Shown here in pieces: positions 30,982 through 38,026 of a stretch of 38,026 bases of DNA. The notes below the pieces were generated by a model that saw nothing but the letters and a program-made list of their open reading frames with translations, made no database searches and was not told the DNA's origin. Source of the stretch: an uncultured Blautia sp. (GTDB lineage: Bacteria > Bacillota > Clostridia > Lachnospirales > Lachnospiraceae); contig NZ_CALFLA010000095.1 in assembly GCF_937880195.1 (NCBI RefSeq), positions 1 to 38,026 on the forward strand, given 5' to 3'. The stretch's first letter is position 1. Each line of letters starts with the position of its first letter. The position numbers were made by a program, and so were the translations under genes.

Positions 30982-32352
30982 ATGAAAAATCTTACATTGA
31001 GAAATATTGCCAGAGTATGCAGAGGCATTTATCACGGTGAGGAAAAGGCTCTGGATCAGGAAGTTTCCTCTATTACCACAGACAGCCGCAAGGTGGAGGC
31101 AGGAAGCCTTTTTGTACCAATCGTAGGAGAAAGAGTAGACGCCCATAAATTCATTCCTGACGTAATGGAAAAAGGATGTCTTGTCACACTTTCCGAGAGA
31201 GAGCTTCCGGGAGCAGAATATTCTTATATCCAGGTAGAATCTTCTCTTCAGGCAGTTAAGGATATTGCGGAGTTTTATCTGGAACAGCTTCAGATCCCTG
31301 TGGTAGGAATTACTGGAAGTGTAGGAAAAACAAGTACAAAAGAGGTAATAGCATCTGTCTTAAAAGAAAAATACCGAACGCTGAAAACCCAGGGAAACTT
31401 TAACAATGAACTGGGTCTGCCTCTGACTGTTTTCCGTCTCCGGGACGAGGACGAGATCGCAGTTCTGGAAATGGGTATCAGTGATTTTGGAGAAATGACA
31501 AGACTTGCAAGAATCGCTAAGCCAGATACTTGTGTGATCACAAATATCGGAACCTGTCATCTGGAAAACCTGGGAGACAGGGACGGCGTTCTTAAGGCAA
31601 AAACAGAGATCTTCAGTTCCTTAAAAGAAAAGGGACATATTATCCTTAACGGAGATGACGATAAGCTTTGCACAGTTGAGGAATATAAGGGGATCCGTCC
31701 GGTATTTTTTGGATTGGATAAAAACAGGGACGTTTATGCAGATGAAATAGAAAGTAAGGGTCTGAAAGGCGTTGCCTGCAGAATCCATATGGGAGAGGAG
31801 AGCTTCCGAGTCCTTGTTCCCATGCCGGGAATCCATATGGTATACAACGCTTTGGCAGCAGCAGCCGTGGGACGTATCTACGGGCTGACAAAAGAGGAGA
31901 TCAAAAAAGGGATTGAAAGCCTGGAGGCTATCAGCGGAAGGTTTAAGATGATCGAGACAGACAGCCTTTTGATCGTGGATGACTGTTATAATGCCAATCC
32001 CATGTCCATGAAGGCTTCTCTTAACGTACTTCATGACGGGGCAGGCAGAAGAGTGGCGATCCTTGGAGATATGGGAGAACTGGGCGCTGATGAGATCCGC
32101 CTTCATGAGGAGGTTGGCGCTCATGCCGCATCCTGCGGTATTGACTGCTGTATTTGTGTGGGAGAGCTTTCTGCGTACATGGCGCAGGCGGCAAAAAAAA
32201 CAGCGCCGGATTTTGAAGTGATCCATATGAACACCAGAGAAGAGCTTCTTACCCACTTGAGCGAATTTGTACAAAAAGGCGATACGGTTCTGGTCAAAGC
32301 CTCTCACTTTATGAAGTTTGAAGAAGTAGTCAAAGCCTTGGAGGAGCTGTAA
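30982..32352 (+). CDS. murF: UDP-MurNAc-tripeptide--D-Ala-D-Ala ligase MurF
   Basis: The 456-residue Mur ligase starts at ATG after AAAGAAAGCAGGAAC. Domain 1 has ITTDSRKVEAGSLFVPIVGE, the central ATPase domain has VVGITGSVGKTSTKEVIASV with Lys116 in the P-loop, NFNNELGLPLTVF (the MurF signature) and VLEMGISDFGEM, and domain 3 carries DDCYNANPMSMKASL. It adds D-Ala-D-Ala to UDP-MurNAc-tripeptide in the last cytoplasmic step of the peptidoglycan monomer. The pairing with ddl is standard. Confidence 0.97.
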   Translation: MKNLTLRNIARVCRGIYHGEEKALDQEVSSITTDSRKVEAGSLFVPIVGERVDAHKFIPDVMEKGCLVTLSERELPGAEYSYIQVESSLQAVKDIAEFYLEQLQIPVVGITGSVGKTSTKEVIASVLKEKYRTLKTQGNFNNELGLPLTVFRLRDEDEIAVLEMGISDFGEMTRLARIAKPDTCVITNIGTCHLENLGDRDGVLKAKTEIFSSLKEKGHIILNGDDDKLCTVEEYKGIRPVFFGLDKNRDVYADEIESKGLKGVACRIHMGEESFRVLVPMPGIHMVYNALAAAAVGRIYGLTKEEIKKGIESLEAISGRFKMIETDSLLIVDDCYNANPMSMKASLNVLHDGAGRRVAILGDMGELGADEIRLHEEVGAHAASCGIDCCICVGELSAYMAQAAKKTAPDFEVIHMNTREELLTHLSEFVQKGDTVLVKASHFMKFEEVVKALEEL

Positions 32353-32457
32353 ACAGCGCGGTTTCTGGGAGAATTTGACGAACGATTTTTGTTTCCCTGA
32401 CGGGCTTTCAGGTGTAGAATGAGATTGACAGTAAAACTGAAGTCCAAGGAGGGGATC

Positions 32458-33081
32458 ATGCTGGAACGAATTATGGAACTGCAGCTATTTCTCTATGCCA
32501 TGGCTGCGCTGGGCGCAGCAGGGGCAGTAGGAATGCTTGCCGTACATCTTACTTACCGAAGAGCCATACGAAAAACAAAAGCAGTAATGAACCTGAAGGA
32601 GAAATGGCTGAACCTCTGGAGGACCAGAGACAGGCTTCTTGCGAGGATGAACCTTCTGGTATGGGGACCGTCCCTTTTGTCAGCTGTGTGCCTGGGACTT
32701 GCTCTGGTCTTTGTGTCCAGAATGAGTACAGGAGAGGGACTTCCCATGTCATATGTTTACGTGGGGACTATTGTTCCCATTGCTCTTCTTGTTTTGCGGC
32801 ATGCCCTTGATTTTAGCTACAGAGAAGAACTGGTGATGAACTCTCTGGCAGATTATATTCTCCAGGCGCGCAGCAGTATGAGAGAGGATCCTCCTGCTCC
32901 CCGTAAGGCTTATGGGGTTACAGAAAAAGCCGACCCGGCGTTTCAGGAGGAAATGGTAGAGAAAATCACAGCCAGCATACGGCAGACAGCAGCCACAGGA
33001 AGCCATTTCAGCAAAATGCTCAGCCCGGAAGAGGAAGAGATCATGCGTGAGATCATCCGGGAATTTATGAATGAACCATAA
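32458..33081 (+). CDS. Membrane protein of unknown function, three helices
   Basis: The product has 207 residues. I choose ATG 32458 because CCAAGGAGGGGATC stands directly before it; an in-frame ATG at 32419 lacks a ribosome site. Predicted helices are at about 9-31, 66-88 and 97-115, with a basic loop RRAIRKTKAVMNLKEKWLNL between the first two. The C-terminal 90 residues are cytoplasmic or extracellular and charged, ending SPEEEEIMREIIREFMNEP. No catalytic motif is visible and I do not recognise the family. It lies between murF and a dehydrogenase, 19 bases before the latter. Confidence 0.72.
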   Translation: MLERIMELQLFLYAMAALGAAGAVGMLAVHLTYRRAIRKTKAVMNLKEKWLNLWRTRDRLLARMNLLVWGPSLLSAVCLGLALVFVSRMSTGEGLPMSYVYVGTIVPIALLVLRHALDFSYREELVMNSLADYILQARSSMREDPPAPRKAYGVTEKADPAFQEEMVEKITASIRQTAATGSHFSKMLSPEEEEIMREIIREFMNEP

Positions 33082-33099
33082 AGATAAAAGGAGAAATCC

Positions 33100-34074
33100 A
33101 TGAATACAGAAATGAAAATTGTTCTTCTTGAAGCAAAAAACTTGGGTGAGGACATGGTCTTCACCCCTTTTTATCCTCTTGGACAGGTGGAAATTTATCC
33201 TTCTACCACTTTGGAGCAAATCCCGGAGAGGGTAAAGGACGCAGATATTGTAGTGGCCAATAAGCTTCCTATGTGTGAGGAAACTTTGAAAGGAGCTAAG
33301 CATCTGAAGCTGGTATGTCTTACGGCTACAGGCATTAATAATCTGGACGGAGAATACCTGCAAAAACGTGGGATCCAGGCCTGCAATGTGGCTGGTTATT
33401 CTACAGATGCAGTTGCGCAGCATACCTTTGCCATGCTTTTCTATGTGTGGGAAAAACTGCGTTTTTATGATGAATATGTAAAATCAGGAGAATATACAAA
33501 AAACGGTACTTTTTCCTTTTTTCAGGAGAGTTTTCTGGAGCTTAGCGGCAAAACCTGGGGAATCATTGGTATGGGAGCCATTGGACGAAAAGTGGCTTCT
33601 ATTGCAGAAGCCTTTGGGTGCAGAGTGATCTGCTACTCTGCTTCAGGGTCAGAGTATTCCCTTTCCGAACATGAAAAACAGGTGGATTTTGACACGCTTC
33701 TTCAGGAGTCAGATATTATATCTATTCACGCGCCTTTGAATCACAAGACGGAAAATCTTATGGATCTGGACGCCTTTCGTAAAATGAAAGAGACGGCAGT
33801 TCTGGTAAATGTGGCAAGAGGCCCTATTGTAAATCAGGAGGCTCTTTATACGGCTTTGACAGAGAATATGATCGCAGGAGCCTGCCTGGACGTTCTGAAA
33901 GAAGAACCTATGGCAGCAGATAATCCACTGATCAGGATTCAGGACAGCCGGAAACTTCTGATCACACCTCATATGGCCTGGGCGCCTGTGGAGACAAGAT
34001 TTCGGTGCAGGGATGAAGTAGTAAAGAACATAGAGGCTTTTTTGGCCGGAAAGGAAAGAAACAGAGTATATTAA
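33100..34074 (+). CDS. D-2-hydroxyacid dehydrogenase (NAD-dependent)
   Basis: The 324-residue protein starts at ATG after AAAAGGAGA. It has the two-domain D-2-hydroxyacid dehydrogenase layout: catalytic-domain start and end, with the NAD domain GIIGMGAIGRKVASIAEAFG (GxGxxG at 157-162) between them. The catalytic triad is Arg240 in NVARGPIVN, Glu269 in LKEEPM and His291 in TPHMAW. It reduces a 2-oxoacid such as hydroxypyruvate or pyruvate; the closest types are glycerate or lactate dehydrogenases, but the substrate is not fixed by sequence. It is 1 base before the acyltransferase gene, so the two are co-translated. Confidence 0.9.
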   Translation: MNTEMKIVLLEAKNLGEDMVFTPFYPLGQVEIYPSTTLEQIPERVKDADIVVANKLPMCEETLKGAKHLKLVCLTATGINNLDGEYLQKRGIQACNVAGYSTDAVAQHTFAMLFYVWEKLRFYDEYVKSGEYTKNGTFSFFQESFLELSGKTWGIIGMGAIGRKVASIAEAFGCRVICYSASGSEYSLSEHEKQVDFDTLLQESDIISIHAPLNHKTENLMDLDAFRKMKETAVLVNVARGPIVNQEALYTALTENMIAGACLDVLKEEPMAADNPLIRIQDSRKLLITPHMAWAPVETRFRCRDEVVKNIEAFLAGKERNRVY

Positions 34075-34075
34075 T

Positions 34076-35146
34076 ATGGAGAAAAAGCGAATTGTATGGA
34101 TCGAGCTTCTGCGTATTGCCGCCTGCATCGGCGTAATCGGCCTTCATGCAGGATCGCAGCATTTTCGGGACATTCCAGTAGATACCTTTGCCTGGAAGAC
34201 GTCAAACTTTTTCCATGGTATCACCCGGTTTGCCGTAGACTGTTTTATTATGATCAGCGGCAGTCTGTATCTTAGCAAAAAAAGAACATGGAATCTAAAA
34301 AAACTGTGGCTGGGAAATATTCTTCCTGTTTTTACAGCATATATTTTCTGGCAGTTTTTTTATGGATTTTACAGGATCATAGTTGCGGGAAATATTCCTT
34401 TTGGAAGTATGGAATTTATAAAAAAAATGATGGTTTATATAAGCCACCCTTATTTCCATCTGTGGTATCTTCCCATGCTGATGGGACTTCTGATCATCAC
34501 GCCTCTGATATGGGAGATCGTAAACAGTCCCCGGGGAAAACAGTGGTCGGAATATATCATTATCCTGTTTCTGGTATTTCAGATTTTTACTTATACGGCA
34601 GGAAAGTTCCAGCTTCCCTGGAAAGAGCATGTACAGGCTCTTATGAATACCATTCACCCGGAGATGGTAACCGGCTATATCGGCTTTTTGGTGCTGGGTC
34701 ATTATCTTTATGAGTATGGACTTCCGAAAAAGCTGGAGCGTTTGACATATATTCTGGGCGTGGTCCTTATTTTTACAGGCATGTATTTATGCCAGGCGGA
34801 ATCGCTGAGAACAGGAAATGAGGTTCAGGCTTTTTATGAAAATTATACACTGGCAGGCTTTTTCTGGAGTTCGGCAGTATTTCTGTTTTTCAGAAATAAG
34901 GTTTCCAGAATACGATGGAATGAAAAACAGGAAAAAAGGATCTGCGCCCTGGGAGGCTGCACTTTTGGGATTTATCTGATCCATGTCCTGGTAAGAGACG
35001 TTCTTTATCGAAAAGGAATAGACAGTATGATGATGGACAATACCGTTATCGCCATTCTTCTGGTGATGGCGCTGATCTTTTTCATCAGCTGGGCGCTGGT
35101 CTTTGTTCTGAGAAAAATTCCTTTTGTAAAAAAATGGCTTATGTGA
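34076..35146 (+). CDS. Acyltransferase-3 family membrane protein
   Basis: The 356-residue integral membrane protein starts at ATG one base after the previous stop. It carries family-3 acyltransferase marks: VWIELLRIAACIGVIGLHAG near the N-terminus with His24, the FHGITRFAVDCFIMISGSLY segment, HLWYLPMLMGLLIITPLIW, and CTFGIYLIHVLVRDVLYRKG near the end, within about ten helices. Such proteins move acetyl or other acyl groups across the membrane onto sugars or wall polymers. The target here is unknown; the nearby wall genes make a surface glycan plausible. Confidence 0.88.
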   Translation: MEKKRIVWIELLRIAACIGVIGLHAGSQHFRDIPVDTFAWKTSNFFHGITRFAVDCFIMISGSLYLSKKRTWNLKKLWLGNILPVFTAYIFWQFFYGFYRIIVAGNIPFGSMEFIKKMMVYISHPYFHLWYLPMLMGLLIITPLIWEIVNSPRGKQWSEYIIILFLVFQIFTYTAGKFQLPWKEHVQALMNTIHPEMVTGYIGFLVLGHYLYEYGLPKKLERLTYILGVVLIFTGMYLCQAESLRTGNEVQAFYENYTLAGFFWSSAVFLFFRNKVSRIRWNEKQEKRICALGGCTFGIYLIHVLVRDVLYRKGIDSMMMDNTVIAILLVMALIFFISWALVFVLRKIPFVKKWLM

Positions 35147-35154
35147 AATAAATT

Positions 35155-35421
35155 TCAGTCTTCTTCGATTACCTGAATTTCCAGGTAATCGAAGTCAATC
35201 TGTTCAATAAAACTGTCCTGCGAGAACCGGGTTTTGGAATGGCGTTTAAAATCTGCAACAGAGTTGTCCAGCCAGATTGGATTCTCCAGGTCAAATTCAT
35301 AACATATTTCTTCTAATCCCCTGAATACTTTGTGGGTTCTTGTGTCTTGTGAATCGTCTTCAATAACAGTATCCTTGATCAGGTGATTGTTTTTCCACAA
35401 TTTTCCCCATAAACGAAACAT
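35155..35421 (-). CDS. Small hypothetical protein
   Basis: The product has 88 residues. The ATG at 35419-35421 follows ACGGAGGAGAATT, a strong ribosome site on the minus strand. It is acidic and soluble (VIEDDSQDTRTHKVFRGLEE, ENPIWLDNSVADFKRH). No known motif is seen. It is convergent with the acyltransferase, 8 bases away, and divergent from the hydratase gene. The last codons form a perfect hairpin. A coding role is likely given the ribosome site, but I cannot give a function. Confidence 0.65.
   Translation of the reverse strand: MFRLWGKLWKNNHLIKDTVIEDDSQDTRTHKVFRGLEEICYEFDLENPIWLDNSVADFKRHSKTRFSQDSFIEQIDFDYLEIQVIEED
35163..35194. repeat. Perfect 13-bp inverted repeat in coding sequence
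   Basis: CTTCGATTACCTG (35163-35175) and CAGGTAATCGAAG (35182-35194) form a flawless stem with a 6-base loop inside the last codons of the minus-strand gene. Without a T-run it is at best a weak terminator between two converging genes; it may protect the mRNA 3' end. Confidence 0.7.
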
Positions 35422-35525
35422 AATTCTCCTCCGTTAAAATAAAATTACTACGACCAGTATACAGATTCTTTTAACAGAAGTAAAGATAATCCTGGGCTTT
35501 ACAACGCTGTTTCACAGAAAGTCCA

Positions 35526-35554
35526 TTGATTATTTTTGAAAAATATTCTATAAT
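35526..35554 (+). promoter_or_regulatory. Promoter of the YbhJ-like hydratase
   Basis: TTGATT (35526-35531), a 17-base AT-rich spacer, and a perfect TATAAT (35549-35554). A leader of about 100 bases follows, with a loose GCTGTC/GACAGC pairing (near 35568 and 35633) but no recognised riboswitch. Confidence 0.75.
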
Positions 35555-35658
35555 AATACAAAAATTTGCTGTCCGAATATGATAAAAGCGAACCAATAGG
35601 ACGTAAGCGGAAGCCCAACAGCCTGCGCATCCGACAGCCTGGAAATGGAGGAAAACAC

Positions 35659-37917
35659 ATGAAATTATACGATGGAGGCATTTATCTGGTAAACGGCCGT
35701 GAAATTGTGGAAGAGGCAAAGGCTTCTCTCCCGGTATCTAAAGAAGCGGCATCCCAAAATACCATAGCATATGGAATTTTGGAAGCTCACAACACTTCTG
35801 GAAATATGGAAAAGCTTCAGATTAAATTTGACAAACTGACTTCTCATGATATTACTTTTGTAGGGATCATCCAGACAGCAAGAGCCTCCGGCCTGGAGAA
35901 ATTCCCTGTTCCTTATGTACTGACAAACTGCCACAACTCTCTTTGTGCAGTAGGCGGAACCATTAATGAAGACGATCATATGTTTGGTCTTACCTGCGCC
36001 AAGAAGTACGGCGGCGTATATGTTCCGCCTCATCAGGCAGTAATCCATCAGTATGCCCGCGAGATGCTTGCAGGCGGCGGCAAAATGATCCTTGGTTCAG
36101 ACAGCCATACACGTTATGGAGCTCTTGGAACCATGGCTATGGGAGAAGGCGGCGGAGAACTTGTAAAGCAGCTTCTTTCCCAGACCTATGATATCAATAT
36201 GCCGGGTGTAGTTGCCGTTTATCTTAAAGGCCAGCCACGTCCGGGAGTAGGCCCTCAGGACGTTGCTCTGGCAATCATCGGTAAGGTTTTTGCCAACGGC
36301 TATGTGAAGAATAAGGTTATGGAGTTCGTAGGACCTGGAGTAGCAGGATTAAGCGCTGACTTCCGTATCGGCGTAGACGTTATGACAACAGAAACCACCT
36401 GCCTTTCTTCTATCTGGCAGACAGATGAGACTATCGAAGAATTTTATGAGATCCATGGCAGAAAAGAAGACTACAAGAAACTTCAGCCGGGAGATGTGGC
36501 TTACTATGACGGCTGTGTAGAGGTGGATCTTGGCAAGATCAAACCTATGATCGCTATGCCCTTCCATCCCAGCAATACATATACCATTGATGAGTTGAAT
36601 GCCAACCTTTATGATATTTTAAATGATGTTGAGAAAAAGGCTCAGGTAAGCCTGGACGGTAAAGTGCCCTTTACTCTGAAAGATAAGGTAGTTGACGGTA
36701 AACTTTATGTGGATCAGGGAATCATTGCCGGATGTGCAGGCGGCGGATTTGAGAATATCTGCGCAGCAGCTGATATCCTCCGCGGTACCAGTATTGGTTC
36801 CGACGCTTTTACCTTAAGCGTCTATCCGGCAAGTACGCCTATCTATATGGAGCTTGCCAAAAACGGTGTGCTGGCTGATCTTATGGCAACAGGCGCAGTT
36901 GTAAAAACTGCATTCTGCGGTCCTTGCTTCGGCGCAGGAGATACTCCGGCCAATAATGCTTTCAGCATCCGTCATACAACAAGAAACTTCCCTAACCGTG
37001 AAGGCTCTAAGATCCAGAATGGCCAGATTTCCTCTGTTGCTCTTATGGATGCAAGATCTATTGCAGCAACTGCGGCAAATAAAGGCTTCCTGACTTCTGC
37101 AGAAACCTTTGAGGGTTCCTATACAGGCCAGAAGTATTTCTTTGACAAAACAATTTATGAGAATCGTATTTTTGACAGTAAGGGAGTGGCAGATCCAGAC
37201 GTTGAGATCCAGTTTGGTCCAAATATCAAGGACTGGCCAGAAATGCCGGAGCTGGCAGACAATCTGATCCTTAAAGTTGTTTCCGAGATCCATGATCCGG
37301 TTACTACAACAGACGAGCTGATTCCTTCTGGAGAGACTTCCTCCTATCGTTCTAATCCTCTGGGACTTGCGGAGTTTACCCTTTCCAGAAAAGACCCTGC
37401 ATATGTAGGCCGTGCAAAAGAGATCCAGCTTGCCCAGAAAGCGATCCAGGAAGGAAAGTGTCCGCTGGATGCGGTTACGGAGCTTCGCCCGGTAATGGAA
37501 ACTGTTCAGAAACAGTTCCCTGAGATCGGTAAGGGCAATCTTGGAATTGGAAGCACGATCTTTGCGGTAAAGCCCGGAGATGGTTCTGCCCGTGAGCAGG
37601 CGGCTTCCTGCCAGAAGGTACTTGGCGGCTGGGCAAATATTGCCAACGAGTACGCTACCAAACGTTATCGTTCCAATCTGATCAACTGGGGCATGCTTCC
37701 ATTTTTAATCCAGGAAGGAGAGCTTCCTTTTACAAACGGCGATTATCTGCTTTTCCCGGACGTTCGCAGGGCTGTGGCAGAGAAGACAGATGTGATCACT
37801 GGTTATGTGGTGAAACCGGAGGGTCTGAAGGAGTTCAAGGTTACTCTGGGTGAGATGACAGATGATGAGAGAGAAATCATTCTTAAAGGCTGCCTGATCA
37901 ATTATAACAGAAAATAG
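35659..37917 (+). CDS. Aconitase-superfamily hydratase, YbhJ-like
   Basis: The product has 752 residues. The ATG at 35659 follows GGAAATGGAGGAAAAC; an in-frame ATG at 35566 has no ribosome site. The length and sequence agree with the aconitase-superfamily protein YbhJ of E. coli (about 753 residues). Three cysteines sit as in aconitase for a 4Fe-4S cluster: Cys359 ([10 protein letters not shown]) and Cys420/Cys423 ([11 protein letters not shown]). Other marks are [20 protein letters not shown] and the substrate-binding [14 protein letters not shown]. The enzyme probably dehydrates and hydrates a carboxylic acid, but the substrate of this group is not established to my knowledge. It is a single-gene unit with its own promoter and terminator. 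Confidence 0.9.
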   Translation: MKLYDGGIYLVNGREIVEEAKASLPVSKEAASQNTIAYGILEAHNTSGNMEKLQIKFDKLTSHDITFVGIIQTARASGLEKFPVPYVLTNCHNSLCAVGGTINEDDHMFGLTCAKKYGGVYVPPHQAVIHQYAREMLAGGGKMILGSDSHTRYGALGTMAMGEGGGELVKQLLSQTYDINMPGVVAVYLKGQPRPGVGPQDVALAIIGKVFANGYVKNKVMEFVGPGVAGLSADFRIGVDVMTTETTCLSSIWQTDETIEEFYEIHGRKEDYKKLQPGDVAYYDGCVEVDLGKIKPMIAMPFHPSNTYTIDELNANLYDILNDVEKKAQVSLDGKVPFTLKDKVVDGKLYVDQGIIAGCAGGGFENICAAADILRGTSIGSDAFTLSVYPASTPIYMELAKNGVLADLMATGAVVKTAFCGPCFGAGDTPANNAFSIRHTTRNFPNREGSKIQNGQISSVALMDARSIAATAANKGFLTSAETFEGSYTGQKYFFDKTIYENRIFDSKGVADPDVEIQFGPNIKDWPEMPELADNLILKVVSEIHDPVTTTDELIPSGETSSYRSNPLGLAEFTLSRKDPAYVGRAKEIQLAQKAIQEGKCPLDAVTELRPVMETVQKQFPEIGKGNLGIGSTIFAVKPGDGSAREQAASCQKVLGGWANIANEYATKRYRSNLINWGMLPFLIQEGELPFTNGDYLLFPDVRRAVAEKTDVITGYVVKPEGLKEFKVTLGEMTDDEREIILKGCLINYNRK

Positions 37918-37928
37918 TGAAGATATAG

Positions 37929-37976
37929 AAATGCGCGCCGGGAAGCAGATATTGCTTTTTGGCGCGCATTTCTTAT
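37929..37976 (+). terminator. Terminator of the hydratase gene
   Basis: AAATGCGCGCC (37929-37939) pairs perfectly with GGCGCGCATTT (37961-37971), with an inner AAGCA/TGCTT stem in the loop, followed by CTTATT. Confidence 0.9.
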
Positions 37977-37985
37977 TGTATGGCA

Positions 37986-38015
37986 ATAAAATAAACCACC
38001 TGCTCTGCGGGTGGT
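37986..38015 (-). terminator. Terminator for a minus-strand gene beyond the window
   Basis: On the minus strand, ACCACC (plus 38010-38015) and GGTGGT (37995-38000) form a stem followed by TTATTTTATT. It suggests a converging gene to the right of the window. Confidence 0.6.
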
Positions 38016-38026
38016 GGGAATAGCTT

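Noticed and set aside
29917..35146. A vanHAX-like glycopeptide resistance cluster (Ddl-type ligase, D-hydroxyacid dehydrogenase, acyltransferase)
   Set aside because: The ligase has the FYDYENKYK loop of D-Ala-D-Ala ligases rather than the VanA-type loop, murF lies between the genes, and no VanX dipeptidase or VanRS pair is present. The dehydrogenase is an ordinary D-2-hydroxyacid type.
1..38026. CRISPR array, tRNA or rRNA genes, insertion sequences
   Set aside because: No regularly spaced repeat array, tRNA-like cloverleaf, rRNA sequence or transposase was seen. Repeats found are short and local.

Overview
The window reads as a chromosomal segment from a low-to-mid GC Clostridia genome, most probably a gut Lachnospiraceae (Blautia/Ruminococcus-like). 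The reasons are the protein flavour (Ddl-MurF pairing, DUF4179-type anti-sigma factor, YitT, YbhJ-like hydratase), Gram-positive ribosome binding sites, several TTG starts and strong Rho-independent terminators. The species cannot be fixed from the sequence alone.

Bases 1-5204 are visibly more AT-rich than the rest and form the right end of an integrated element. They hold the 3' part of a cytosine-5 DNA methyltransferase, an Eco47II-type restriction endonuclease and a 1183-residue SIR2-domain protein that resembles defence-associated sirtuins. The element stops inside what used to be the 3' end of the host elongation factor Tu gene: 17 codons of tuf plus its stop codon remain at 5205-5258, followed by a terminator. 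This points to site-specific integration of a defence-carrying element into tuf. The other end, the integrase and the restored tuf lie outside the window.

From 5391 to 10245 there are two paralogous ECF sigma/anti-sigma pairs followed by a MerR-type regulator with two C-terminal membrane helices and a MerR-style 19-bp-spacer promoter. A TTG-started XRE regulator (minus) is divergent from an NSS-family sodium symporter (plus); the XRE promoter carries a direct-repeat operator.

From 12844 to 14628 is a decaying locus: a 5'-truncated TetR gene abuts an AMP-forming acyl-CoA ligase that carries a +1 frameshift in an A8 run. It is followed by a heterodimeric ABC exporter pair with complementary degenerate ATP sites and a small conserved protein.

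Bases 18751-24773 hold a complete phosphate operon (Pho box, pstS, pstC, pstA, pstB, phoU, phoR). Its PstS is circularly permuted: the half that is normally C-terminal comes first. It also lacks a lipobox cysteine. No phoP lies beside phoR.

The rest is mostly housekeeping: a minus-strand operon (RlmI-like methyltransferase, YitT protein, Cys-rich miniprotein), an aspartate aminotransferase of the 1c type, and a cell-wall group. That group comprises an L,D-transpeptidase-like protein that has lost its catalytic residues, Ddl, MurF, a membrane protein, a D-2-hydroxyacid dehydrogenase and an acyltransferase. A small minus-strand gene and a YbhJ-like aconitase-family hydratase complete the window.
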